Shown here one piece after another: positions 1 to 12,115 of a stretch of 64,000 bases of DNA. This DNA comes from Haliotis asinina (taxonomy: Eukaryota; Mollusca; Gastropoda; Lepetellida; Haliotidae). Under the pieces are notes generated by a model that did not search any database, had not been told where the DNA came from, and worked only from the letters and a program-made list of their open reading frames with translations. The DNA is taken from contig NC_090290.1 of NCBI RefSeq assembly GCF_037392515.1, positions 19,853,753 through 19,917,752 of the forward strand. Reading direction: 5' to 3'. Both the position numbers and the translations under genes were made by a program. Each line of letters opens with the position of its first letter. Position 1 is the stretch's first letter.

Positions 1-3000
1 GAATATATCGAGATACAGCGGGAATGAACATAGATTCACATTGAAAGATTTATACAATCACCGTTTGATCGAGAGCGTGTTGATGTTGCCATCTTCGTTG
101 CTGTAACAGCTGAAGCTTGGCAAACTGTGTAACTAGGTGAAGCTTCTCAGCAAAGACACCATTACATACGGCAAAGCAAACATCGAGGCTACCTCAACCC
201 ATGGTTCCCGAGGGACCAGTGAACAACGTATTTATCTTACCGAACACTTCAATGTTAATTTTGAACTGTTTGAAGCATTGGTATCGGATCGTACACTTCA
301 GCTGACCTGTGTGAATCAAACGATTCGAATCTTACATCTTGCTGTTTGTCTCCGCTGGTATTGTCTTAGTAAAGTTGCCGCGATGTAACTTCCCTTTTTA
401 ATATTCACACGGACTACATTTGAACGTTTTGTCAACATTGATTTATTGGAAAAAGAGTCAAAATATTTTCGTAGCCATCGCAAGATGTTGCGTACAACAC
501 AAGAAAAACAGATTTACAGTTATGTCCCGTCCATCGATTTCCTTTCGTAAAACATGGGTAATTTCCGTGATGCATGCATCATTTAATGTTATTCGAGATA
601 GATAAGAAACTGCCATGAAGAACCGGATGAGTTGTGTTTATCATACGCCATTTACATATTTGATTTTGGTTCAATTAACTAATAGTGATCCTCTAATTCC
701 CAGCATTATAAAAGCATTTGCTCTTGCTAGATACCTAAAATGAAGGAGTCTTAAACTGAACATCGGTCAAACATACGACTCTGTTTTTGGACTAAGTGTG
801 CTTTATCGTCCGAAAACAAATCACACTTTCAGTGTTGTTGTTTTTGTTTTGTTTTTGTTTTGGGTTTGTTTTTATTTTGAGTGCGTAAGTACATTTTGTT
901 TTTGCATGGTTCCAAGTCGCCTACGACAGCAATTTTAGCTTTCTCATCACTACTTAACAAACGTGGAGACGATCTCCAAACAGAGAGATCCTAAAGATGG
1001 AAACAAGAATCATATATTCTTTTGACGTATACATCTTCGCCGACGTCGTGGAACCTCAGCGACGTAAAGTAACTCGGCCTTTCAATAATTGGACTGGGTG
1101 AGTCGGCAAATGTTACCTTGTAATGAGTCTTCTGATTCTCTTCGTGCACGATCTGCTTTTCATGTGGTTAAATGCTTGTAAAGACATAATTTATTCTTGC
1201 AGCCAAGCGATATGAATATATTATTATCATCTACTGCATCATGTAAGCATGTAACGCCAAAGCCGCCGAACATGCCTGTTCAGATCAGTTCATCTGAGAG
1301 ATAAATACCTTCTCAGTCTTCAACCTGATGTATATTGTGGGACTGCTAAATACGTTGACAAGCTACATTTTGGAACCCGAACACGGTTTCTTCCGTATCA
1401 GTTCCTGACAATTCTCTGAAACTCGTAACTAAAGTCTAGAAAATTTCAAGTGTGCAGTCCAGTACAGTTAACTCTTGTAGTTAGAGATAACAGTGCTATA
1501 AGTGAGTTTATGCTGTTTGTAGAGGGACGCTTTCAGATCCCAACAATCCTGTTCTGTGTATACGTACACTAACAGGTGCTCAGAGGTCTTCGAAAAAAAC
1601 TGATGTAAATCTACATGAATTCTCTGTTGTGGAATGCATTGTTCGAGAGTCTGACAAATAACAGTTGGAAATCAAGAGGCCAGTGTGTGCACCACAGAGC
1701 TAATACATCCACTGTACTTCTAATGGTGTAATACAAGTACATGGTCTTTTGTATTTCTTTATATCAAAGGTTGAGAAAATGCCACACGTTTAGCTTTCGG
1801 CCAGGAAACATATTCAAATTTCTTTATTTACCTAAGAGATAAATTGTTATTTATTACCAAAGTTTTTTCAAAATATGTCATTGTGATAACAAGATCTAAA
1901 GAAGCAACACGCTACTCCATTACACTACAAGTCCATCACATTTTATTTTGGCTGCATCGCCTTGCAATTGAAGGTCACGATACAAACAAGATATGTAATG
2001 TGAATTCACGATTCGTAAAATAGTCCAATACCAACAGCAGCAATGCCACCTATCTCAAAGGAATGACATGTCAACTTTGAATGATTGTGATCTCCATTTA
2101 AACATTTTCTGTATCAGTCATGTCCATAGACAGTGATTAGGGAATTAGTCAGATGACATCTGACGGGCAACCTTCCTGTCATCAGGTGCGTGAATAATAT
2201 CACGCATCAGTATTTTCTGTAGCTGGACGTCTGACACTACAAACATGTCACTTATAATTGATTTGAAGACATTTGAATACAAACCTCCACCTTCAAATGC
2301 TCACAAGGGAAAAAAGTATCGCAACACTACATTTTTCAGTGTACGAATATGCTACCATTATCCAAAGCGCGAGAATCTATCCAACCTCAATTTGACCTAC
2401 TACTTGAGTAAACATACCTTCGAAAATTAATTGAATGGCAAATATACACAAAAAGTCCGCGAAAAGTTATAATGTGTGTGTAGGATAAAACACAACTCCG
2501 GGAGTTGGGACATCGCTGACATTTTTCCACATCGAGATGTCAAACGGCAACCTAGGCCCTGAAGAAAATAAATCCAAAAGGTCCATGCATGTGGCAAGTC
2601 CAGAATTCCAGTTTCAGACTACGAGCTATAGAAAAAAGAAGAACGTCTCAGGGCTCCTTTTCATCATACTTCATTCTTTTACGATGAACGTTTTCCTGTA
2701 ATATGTGTTCTTTTCCGAGACTAGTTATTTGTCTATAGGCAAATTTGTTTCGACTGAATTGACAAAGGTGCCTCCCTTCACAATACTAGTCCTAAGAAGC
2801 TGAGACAGGATCAGGGTCATGGCCGAACATGCTTTAGAAGTGCTTTTATGGGTACACATCTGAAGGATAGTTTTATCCGTGTGGAAGAGTATATGAGTGT
2901 GGACTGGTGTATGAAACTGGTCAGCATCGTAAATTAATAACATGTTTCGGTATAACCATGTGGTTAACGTTTGCGAGATGGTTGTATAAATTGTAATTGA

Positions 3001-3345
3001 TTCTGTGATGTTTACATGTGTATGTAACGGAATTATTTTTAGATTATATTGTAATTAAACTGGAAGTTTATAATGGACTTGAATGCACGTATAAATTTGG
3101 TCTTGTCGCATTGGTATGGATTTACAACTTCTTTAGTATTTACAACACGACGTTCCAGGGCTAAATATCGTCGATGCCACGCTAACTATTAACTCATTCG
3201 CTTAAAAGAATCAGATCAAAGTGAAGCATGCCTTGTATTGTTATACGTTCTTAACTCTTTGGCTAACATATGATATATTCAGACAACTGGCCACCCCCTT
3301 TACCTGTCAGATCTGCATACATTTTCACTTTGGCATGACACGATG
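1..3345. other. No gene recognised
   Basis: AT-rich DNA with only short open frames (83 codons at most), none with a recognisable domain, signal peptide or splice context. I also see no clear transposon remnant. It is the left flank of the large LINE that starts at 3346. Confidence 0.5.
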
Positions 3346-3892
3346 GGCACCCGTGGCGAGCCACCTCCTCGTGGTGGGTGCTGGGTAATGCCAAGAGCTC
3401 GCCGTTGTGGACCCGGGGGAATGTTTAGTCCACCAACCCGTTTGCCGTTGGTTGCGGCCCTGTGTCGGTGGAGGAAGGGATCCTGGTGGTTGAGGGCAAT
3501 GGGAGCAGGACCATTGTTCCTATTGCTCAATACACCACTTTGGACCTGACTTTACCTAGACGGGTGGTCGAATGGGCCCGGTTCAACCAATCGGTTGGTC
3601 ATGCTAAGCCCTGTGCATGGGCTGTGTATGTATCATTGCACAATTTTGATATTTGGAATTGTTTTGAAATACGGTCTTGGCACTACTGTTGATTTGTAAC
3701 TTTTTTTTATTCTGAGTCCAGAAGGCGATGGCTCATGGGCCAATCTGGTGGATTAGTTATTTATAATTCTTCCGCTAGAGTATATCATCTGAGTATCCTT
3801 GGTGAGTCGGAGACCCACTTGCATTCAGCATTGTCCTTGTGATACTCCGTGGTGGGTGGGGAGCTCAGATGATGAAATCTAACTAGCTAAAC
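3346..3892 (+). promoter_or_regulatory. LINE 5' UTR, presumed internal promoter region
   Basis: This is the untranslated leader of the element and is relatively GC-rich for the window. It is repeated at 34087-34306 and 61691-62293. LINEs of this group usually carry a promoter inside the 5' UTR, but no specific promoter motif is claimed here. Overlapping open frames on both strands (3300-3530, 3343-3549, 3462-3692) are not conserved as proteins between the copies. Confidence 0.5.
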
Positions 3893-5158
3893 ATGGCTTA
3901 CGAAACCCCTCAAAAAAAAGAGCAAACGTCAACTTGATACTGATCCCATTGAAACTGACCACAGACTATCCAACTCAACTGATTACTGGCCACGTTTTCT
4001 TGTTGTTGAGGCTATTGACAAGACCCCTTTAAAGTTGAATCCTTTTGCCGTAGCTAAAGGCATGCAAGTCATCGCCGGTGATGTTAAAAACATTAGGCGA
4101 TTACGTTCCGGTGCCCTTCTGGTTGAGTGTGCAAAAAGACAGCAAGCCACCAATCTTATGAGTACTAAATCTTTTGTCGGTATTCCAGTTACGATCCCGG
4201 CTCACAAAACACTTAACACGAGCAAAGGAATTGTCAGGGACCGTGAACGTTTGTTTGCTGACATGTCAGAACTTGACATCGCCTCAGAGATGAAGGATCA
4301 AGGTGTCCTCTATGTCAAACGTTTTACAACCCGTAGAAATGATGCTACTGTACACACAAATACATATCTGTTCTCTTTCTCTTCTTCAAATGTTCCAAAA
4401 TCACTGGAAGCAGGATACTGTAACATCAACGTTGAAATGTACATTCCAGACTCTCTTCAATGCTTCAAATGCCAAAAGTTCGGCCATGGGGTTAATAACT
4501 GCACATTGTCTGTTGTGTGTGCTCACTGTGGTGAAAAGACACATACAACAGAAAATTGTGACAGTAACGTTAAGAAATGTACGAACTGCACTGGTGCCCA
4601 TTCATCGTTTTCCAAAGAATGTCCTGTCTGGAAGTATCACATGGAGATCAACAAACTAAAATTCACCCGAAACATTAGTTTTGCAGATGCCAAAAAACTG
4701 GTCCAAAGTTCTGAACCTAAAGAAAGCTATGCTTCCATAACTAAAACACCGTCGAAAGCAAGTATAACAAAATCAGCCGCAAGCTGTCAAACTGACTTGA
4801 CTTGATTACATCAGAAGCTCCTCTGATTTTTTCACCTGCAATATCTAAACAAACGCCAGAGTCACTTTCGTCTCAAATCCGATCAGTAGCATCCTCGGAT
4901 CATGAGTCTTCTCGATCAACTCCAAAATCTTCAGAAACTGTTAAAACTGAACCTAAAAGGCCAGATCCTATGAAAAAACTAAGTGGCAGAGTCCCGAAAG
5001 GGTCACAAAACAAAATACAGTTGTTTAACAAATATGGGTCTCTCGAGGACATGGACGTTTCTCAAAACGTCCATTCTAGGGCACATAGCTTGTCGCCCTC
5101 CAAAAGAGTGCGGGATAGATCCCCAATAAATCCCCCAAAAGATAGTTTATTCCAGTAA
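3893..5158 (+). pseudogene. LINE ORF1, gag-like zinc-knuckle RNA-binding protein (broken)
   Basis: ORF1 proteins bind the element RNA and form the ribonucleoprotein. The likely start is the ATG at 3893: the copy at 62294 has a start in the same context. A one-base slip in the A8 run near 3911-3918 throws the frame, and the longest open stretch is 4035-4805 (256 codons). That part holds three knuckles: CFKCQKFGHGVNNC and CAHCGEKTHTTENC (both CX2CX4HX4C), then CTNC-x3-H-x6-C. The C-terminal basic, Ser-rich part (motif KYGSLEDMD) lies in another frame at 4802-5158. The same C-terminal piece (KFGSLEDMD) occurs at 63331-63576, again out of frame with the knuckles. ORF2 follows directly. Confidence 0.82.
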
Positions 5159-8100
5159 TATTATACAGTGGAACTGCAGAGGACTGAGGACTAATTTACC
5201 TGAATTACAGCTATTAGTCCAAGATGTTACACTTTCAGCGATGTGTCTCCAAGAGACATATTTAAAACGAACAGATATATTTGACCTTCGTCATTTTAAT
5301 GCATATCATTGTTTTTCACCTCCGGGTGATAGAGCCACTGGTGGATCATCCATTCTAGTCAGACAAAATGTTATTCAAAGCCCTGTTTCACTTATTACTA
5401 ATATTCAGGCTGTTGCAGTAAGAATTACTTTACATGAAGCGTTTACATTATGCTCTCTTTATATTTCACCGTCTTCGGCGTTTGCCAAAACCGATCTTCA
5501 AGCTCGATATGATCAGCTCCCGAAGCCCTGTATTATAATGGGAGATTTAAATGGGCACATCCCACTCTGGGGTAGTGTAAATACAAACACTAAAGGTAAA
5601 TTGTTGGAGAACTTTTGTTCTTACAATGATTTATGTATTTATAATGATGGTTCCGACACATATTTACACCCTGGTACAGGGACCTATTCTGCTCTCGACT
5701 TGTCACTCACAAATTCAGAACTACTAAATGAATTCGAATGGTCAGTCCACGTTGACCTCTGTGGAAGTGACCATTTTCCTACTATATTAAAAGCTGTAAC
5801 TCCATCCGATGTTCCTCCATCATCAAGGCGGAATTTTAAAAATGCTAACTGGGCTTTACATGAAACACTGTGTTCTGAAAAACTTAAACGCGAACGTTTT
5901 ATTGACGTTCCTGATGCTATTAAATGCTTTTCTGATGAATTGAATTTCATAGCCGATGAGTGTATACCAAAGTCCTCTGTAGTTCCACATATTCGAAAAC
6001 CATGGTTCAACGATGACTGCAAACAAGCTAGGAAGGCAAGGAAAAAAGCAGAACATTATTTCCGTCGCCATCCTATGGTGCATGATTTCAATAAATTAAA
6101 AAATTTAAATGCTAAAGCACGGCGTACTTTTAAACAGAACAAACGCCAAACCCTCGCTAAACACTCTTCCTCCTCTAATTATGTACCTAAATTCCAGCAG
6201 TATCAAAAACAACAAGAAAAGAAAACAATTAATTTCAATTCTGATAACGGCGAAGATTATAATGAAACGTTTTCTACTCATGAACTCCATACTGTTCTTG
6301 ATCAAGCTCATGACACTGCTACCGGAGCTGATAACATACATTATCAACTCTTGAAGCACTTACCAGAATCCTGTTTAGAGACGCTCTTATCAATATTTGA
6401 TGATATTTGGACTTCCGGGAAATTTCCTTCTTCATGGCGTGATGCCATAGTAGTACCAATACCTAAACCTGGACGTGACCATACGGATCCATCCAATTAT
6501 CGTCCGATTTCATTAACTAGCTGTGTTTGCAAGACCATGATAACGCATGATAAATAATCGACTTGTTTGGTACTTGGAAACAAATAACCTTATAACAGAT
6601 ATACAATGTAGTTTCCGGAAAAACAGAAGTACTGTCGATCACATAGTGCGTTTAGAATCATTTGTGAAAAACGCGCTGATTAATATACAACATGCTCTGT
6701 CTTTTTTGATCTTGAGAAGGCATATGACACAACCTGGAAATATGGCATTCTGAGAGTTTTACATGACTTCGGGTTGCGAGGTCGTTTGCCTGAATTTATA
6801 GGCAATTTTTTAAATAACAGACAATTCCAGGTCCGTGTGGGTTCTACCCTGTCTGATCATTACAATCAGGATCAGGGTGTTCCACAAGGCAGTATTTTGT
6901 CTGTCACTCTTTTTAGCATAAAGATCAACAGTTTATCTAAATTTTTAAACGATTCAATTGATGGATCGTTATTTGTGGATGATTTTAATATTTCTTGTCG
7001 TGGTACAAATATGCATACCATTGAACGGCAGTTGTGTTTAAACAAAATAAATAAATGGTGTCTTGAAAACGGCTTTAAATTTTCTAAATAAAAAAAAACT
7101 AACTGCATACATTGTTATCGTAAAAAAAACTCATAAAGACCCTGAACTAGCTCCAGATGACACGCCGATTAAAGTTTTCACCGCATATTAAATCACTTAA
7201 AACTAAATGCCTGAAAGCACTTGACGTGTTGAAAGTGGTGTCAAATTCTAAATGGGTAGGGGATCAAGCTACCCTTCTCCATCTATATCGATCACTCGTA
7301 CGTTCAAAACGTGATTATGGCTCCATCGTATATGGTGGAGCCTGCAAAAGCAATCTTAAACTTCTTGATTCTGTGAACTATGAAGAATCTTTATAGTAAT
7401 GTCAGTGTTCATTTAATCATTGCGTTTTTAAAAGAATTAGACTTGTTACATGACTTGTAAATAGATTAATATTTTATGATTGGAAGTTGAATTAGCAACT
7501 AAGATTGTTAGTGGCTGTATCCTCGAAGGGGGTTGAAGTACCGTAAAATTATTGTCCTCCTGAAAGGGTACGTAGGTCCCAAAACGGTTTAAGTCAGATT
7601 TGATCTTCCACTTATTTAATCGTAGAATATGTGTAATTTTAATTTGTGGCTAATCTTGCATACAGTCGCCAACAGCTGAGGGGGTGATGTAAATCCAGCC
7701 AGGGATCATGCAGGTAGCAGAGGTGCTGTAAGTCCCCATGGCCCCTAGTATGGTGATCTACCCACTGTTGTTGGCGATCTATGGCCTGTTTTTATATTGT
7801 ACTGTCCAAATAGTGATACTATCATTTTTTAAGTTTCCACGGTAGTTTTAATACCAATTATGATAGTCTAGTTGTTTTACTATCCTTCGTCGACAGGGTC
7901 TTCATAATACACATATATTTTCTTTTTGTCACGTATGTTCTCGTCACGATATGGCTGCAATATTGCCGATGTGACGTTAAATATTAACTCACTCACGCCT
8001 TCTTGATTCTGTCCACCACCAAGGTTTAACACTTTGTCTTGGGTCTTTCCGAACTTCACCTATTGACAGTCTTTGCATTGAGGCCGATGAACCATCTCTT

Positions 8101-8980
8101 GCACAACGCCGTATCAAATTATCTTTACAATGTATCACAAAACTATACTCTAACGAATCTAACCCTTCATATAACTGTGTCTTCAATCCTCTTTATGAGG
8201 ATTTGTATGCAAAACGTCTTCTCTTGTTCCACCTCTTGGGCTCAGAATAAAGCCGTTTATTGCTGCTGCTGGTATTGAGCTGGACAATATAGCTCCTTTC
8301 CGTCTTCTTTCCTCTCCTCCTTGGCAGTGGGTTAGGCCACAAGTTGACCTAACATTAACTACATTTAAAAAATCAGACACTAATGAACTACAATATAAAC
8401 AAGAATATAATCAATTGAAACATAAATATAGCAATTATAAATCCTTATTTACAGATGGGTCCAAGGACGGTGGCGCAGTGGCTTGTGCCACTGTCACTGG
8501 ATCCAGAACAATATCTTCTAGATTACCCGATAATAGTCCAGCAGTTCAGATTTTTACAGCAGAAGCTAACGCTATATTAACAGCTCTTAAATATATTCAA
8601 AGACACCCTAAACGTATACAATATATAATCTATTCCGATTCTCTTTCCTGCCTTCAGGCTATTAAAAAATTTCTTGCAAACATCCACTTTTAATAGAAAT
8701 TAATATAGGGATCTCTGGTAACACATTGGCTGACCTTGCTGCTAAAGCAGCACTCAACAAATCTGTGACACCACTTCTTATTCCTTATAGTGATTACAAA
8801 GCCACCATTAGATCTTATATCCGTGATCTGATGCAAAAGAAGTGGGACACCCAAGTGGGTGTAAATAAATTACATGAAATAAAACCTTATATTGGTTATA
8901 CCCACTTGGGTTGTCAGTCCAGGTCATTTTGCGGCGATGTCGTATTGGCCATACGAGATTTACACATGAATACCTTTTGA
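5159..8980 (+). pseudogene. LINE ORF2: APE endonuclease, reverse transcriptase and RNase H (broken)
   Basis: The frame opens at IIQWNCRGL, the usual start of an APE endonuclease. The longest intact part is 5241-6557, with CLQET, GDLNGH and a terminal GSDHF catalytic motif. RT motifs follow: NYRPISLTS near 6500, then after frameshifts GVPQGS (about 6875) and FVDD (about 6975), an F/YVDD active-site variant. The post-RT region is cut at 7374 by the nested insertion and resumes at 7999. RNase H lies at 8415-8693 with FTDGS, AEANA and SDSLS. About 70 bp is lost around 8694 compared with the copy at 37375. The end (about 8726-8980) holds ADLAAKAALNKS and the tail domain. No stretch could make an active enzyme. 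Confidence 0.85.
7375..7998 (+). mobile_element. Nested 5'-truncated LINE copy (last codons plus 3' UTR)
   Basis: About 624 bp matching the family's 3' end: the last ORF2 codons, the conserved 3' UTR block with ...CCTCGAAGGGGGTTGAAGTA..., and the GATATGGCTGCAATATTGCC module with its (ACTC) end. It interrupts ORF2 of the host LINE. Both sides carry the identical 14-mer CTTCTTGATTCTGT (7361-7374 and 7999-8012). Host coding sequence continues directly after the second copy, so this is a clean target-primed insertion of one family member into another. Confidence 0.9.
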
Positions 8981-9711
8981 AAGGTGAGGATCCTCCGTTT
9001 TGTATCCCTTGTGATGATCCTGCTTGACTGTGTTGAATTCTCCATCACAAGGGATAAGTATTATACAGTTAAAACAATTAAGGATCTTTTTACCAGCGTT
9101 AGATCTCATATAATTATTGGTTTTTAAAAAGACATTGAATTTTTGGTTGAATTTTGAAAACCTGTTGTGTAAATAGATGTATTTTAATTATTGGAAGTTT
9201 GGATTAGTAACTTGAATTGTTGGTGGCTGTACCCTCAAAGGGGGTTGAAGTACCGTAAAATTATTGTCCTCCTGAGAGGGTACGTAAGTCCAAAAGCATT
9301 CACAGTAAATTTAAACTTTCCACTGTTCTTAGTCGTAGTATATGTGTATTTTTAATTTTTGGCTAGATGTGTCTAAATTGCTAACAGCTGAGGGGATGGT
9401 TTAAATCCAACTAGGGTCCATGCAGGTAGCAAAGGCACTGTAAGTCCCCATGGTTCCTAGTCTGGTGATATACCTTCAGTTGTTGGCAATCTATAGCCTG
9501 ATTTTATATTGTATTGTCCGAATAGTGATATTATTTTTAACTTTCCATGCTAGTTTTAATTGAAATTGTGATATTCTAGTTGTTTTACTGTCCTTGGTTG
9601 ACAGATTTTTGTACTATACATATATTTCATTTCAGAATTAAATGTTCTCGTCACGATATGGCTGAGACATGTCCGATGTGACGTTAAATATTAACTCACT
9701 CACTCACTTGC

Positions 9712-10546
9712 ATTGGTTATACCCACTTGGGTTGTCAGTCCAGATTTGAAGAGGTTATGTTACGACAATGTCGTATTGGTCATACTAGATATACTCATGC
9801 GTACCTGTTAAAAGGTGAGGATCCTCCATTTTGTATCCCTTGTGATGAGAGAGTGACGGTCAAGCATATTCTGCTTGACTGTGTTGAATTCTCCATCACA
9901 AGGGATAAGTATTTTACAGTTAAAACAATAAAGCATCTTGTTGCCAGCGTTAATTCTCATTTATTTATAGGTTTTTTAAAAGAAATTGATTTTGGGGTTG
10001 AATTTTGAATTGTGTGTTTCTGTAAATAGATGTATTTTAATGACTGGTAGTTTGAATTAGTAACTTGTTGGTGGCTGTACCCTCAAAGGGGGTTGAAGTA
10101 TTGTAAACTTATTGTCCTCCTGAGAGGGTACGTAAGTCCACAAACATTCACAGTAAATTTAAGCCTACCAGGTTTTTAATCGTAGTATTCATGTTCTTTT
10201 AATTTTGGCTAACTTTTCGTACAATCGCCAGCAGCTGATGGGATGGTTTAAATCCAACTAGGGTCCATGCAGGTAGCAAAGGTACTGTAAGTCCCCATGG
10301 TTCCTAGTGTGGTGATCTACCTTCTGTTGTTGGCGATCTATAGTCTGTTTTTATATTGTATTGTCTAAATAGTGCTATTAGTTTTAACTTTCAATGCTAG
10401 TTTTAATTGAAATTGTGATATTCTAGTTGTTTTACTGTCCTTCGTTGACAGATTTTACCACATGCATATATTTCATTTAAATGTTCTCGTCACGATATGG
10501 CTGATACATTGCGATGTGACGTAAAATATTAACTCAATCACTCAGT
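9712..10546 (+). mobile_element. Second 3'-end LINE copy in tandem with the first
   Basis: This segment repeats the terminal ORF2 domain (YTHLGCQSRFEEV... at 9720 onwards, open as a 93-codon fragment at 9727-10008) and the full 3' UTR already present at 8891-9711. The two units differ by substitutions and indels, and unit 2 keeps bases that unit 1 lost near 9015. It is either a truncated copy that landed in the terminal (ACTC) tract of the first element or an old tandem duplication. The candidate outer target-site duplication (3336-3345 and 10547-10556) encloses both units. Confidence 0.75.
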
Positions 10547-10556
10547 TGACACAATG

Positions 10557-11277
10557 TTGCGTGAGTATGTGTGCAAGAGCGATCTGTTGTTTTCTCAAAA
10601 GGAGTCTGTTTCTGTGTAATAAGGTTTCACGTGTTTTCACACATGATAAAATTACATAAAAGTGGTTTGTTCAAATTAGATCAACTTTCAAATGTTGAAT
10701 ATGCAATGCAGTGTCAGTCTAATAGCATCGCGTTTGTTACTTAACCTTTCCATTGGCATTCTGGTATTTTTATTGGGATGTCAAGATATTGTCTCCTCGT
10801 CTATTACGTGAGATCTTCGAAACCGTTCAAATCTCAATTAACTTTGTCACCAGAAAGAAATATAGATGTATAGAGCCACGCATCTCCAAATCGCTGACTG
10901 CACCAAAGGCTGAACACCAGAGATGAAGGGTAGGTTTGCGAATAAATCCCCTGGTGAAAGGTTTGTATTTTGTATTGAAACGACAATATGTTTTCCGTCG
11001 AGATGCCGCTAAATCTCTTTACCATGAGCAATGTTGAGAACCAGGAAAGTTGGCTGTCTGGCTTTACATGTGCTTGAGTTTGGTAAATGCCCTAACATTA
11101 TTGATTTCTTTTAAATAACTGGTGCTCTGGAAGTAGTTAATTGTCTTTGTCTACACACAACTACACTATTTTCAGTGCCGTCGCACACTAGGATCACATT
11201 CGTTGTTCCAGGGGGTGTTCATATACTTATACGTCTTACAAAAGCTTATGCGATGTTCAGTTTAACTATTTATTATA
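10557..11277. other. No gene recognised
   Basis: AT-rich sequence between the LINE and a candidate TIR element. I see no supported coding, RNA or repeat feature. Confidence 0.5.
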
Positions 11278-12115
11278 GGTCACATGCAACCCAAAAATCA
11301 AACCTAATTAAAACACAATAATCACTTATTTATGATATATAATATGCATTGCTTATTGTAAAAAAACAAATAAACAAAATTATAAGCGCACAGTCGCGAT
11401 TCTGAAGTGAAATATTTTCAAAATTCATCTTAGTAGAGATGGCGAACTACTGCGTGACTGGAAACTGTCATTCGTCCATGCACCGGTTTCCGTCAGTCCC
11501 AGTTGTTTGCAACCCACAGACATACAAACATGTCATGTGTACAAGTTTCACAACTGCCTAATTACATAATGTGGCAGAGACAGGACTCGGGTGCACGAGT
11601 CATAAATCAGTTTAGTTTGTTTATGGCGTATAACCTGATAGGTATTAAGTTCAAACTGCAATGATTGTGGTCAGCTGTGTATTGCATATTGTCTTTAGGA
11701 GACAGGCATGGAGAGATATAGGTGTCAATAAACCAGATATTGAGCTTTCTCTGTGACAGAGGCTGCTTGCCACAATCAACAAGTTTTTATATGTAACGAG
11801 TAGATTATTCATGTGTTTGTGTACACAAACAAGATTAGGCTACTGCTCACGACCTCAGGCGCTGGGCATGCATACTGTTTCTAGCCCCACGAACCTATTC
11901 ACTGCGCATGCGTTATGGGCGCAGCGCAGCACAGCTGTTGAAACCACTTTTTCCTCCAGCGCTGAATCGTTTGAACTCCGATTTCGCGTGCTTTTTTTCA
12001 TCTCGTTTTTTTCAACTTTATAGGCTGAATTGACATTTTTGATGATTTGTTTTGGTAAGTGCATACCCAAAGGTATCAGAATCTGCAAAGTTGTGTTTCT
12101 CGTTGCATGTGACCT
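11278..12115. mobile_element. Candidate DNA transposon with 13-bp TIRs and a THAP-like remnant
   Basis: GGTCACATGCAAC at 11278-11290 is the exact reverse complement of GTTGCATGTGACC at 12103-12115, giving an 838-bp unit. Inside, at 11439, is a short frame resembling the start of a THAP zinc finger. P-like elements and other THAP transposases combine these two traits. No convincing target-site duplication is visible next to the TIRs, so the boundaries and class are tentative. Confidence 0.45.
11439..11561 (+). pseudogene. THAP-like zinc-finger N-terminal fragment
   Basis: The frame starts MANYCVTGNC and continues with HRFPSVP, then stops after about 40 codons. THAP domains begin with a near-N-terminal C-x(2-4)-C pair followed by a conserved FP, which fits. 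The downstream C...H part is missing. It is probably the decayed transposase start of the surrounding TIR element, although a chance match is possible at this length. Confidence 0.35.

Larger units (their letters stand above)
3346..10546 (+). mobile_element. Full-length but decayed non-LTR retrotransposon (I/Nimb-like LINE with RNase H)
   Basis: Order of parts: a 5' UTR (3346-3892), ORF1 with three zinc knuckles, ORF2 with an APE-type endonuclease, a reverse transcriptase and an RNase H domain, a long 3' UTR, and an (ACTC)n-type end. The 5' boundary is set by two other copies that begin with the same GGCACCC (34087 and 61691). Directly outside lie TGACACGATG (3336-3345) and TGACACAATG (10547-10556), a 9/10 candidate target-site duplication. 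The element carries a nested copy at 7375-7998 and a repeated 3' end at 9712-10546. Many frameshifts and stops make it inactive. APE endonuclease plus RNase H in ORF2 is known for the I group; the exact clade (I, Nimb or related) is inferred and would need a phylogeny. Confidence 0.88.

Noticed and set aside
3300..3692. Overlapping frames of 68-76 codons on both strands
   Set aside because: They fall in the LINE 5' UTR and are not conserved as proteins in the copies at 34087 and 61691.
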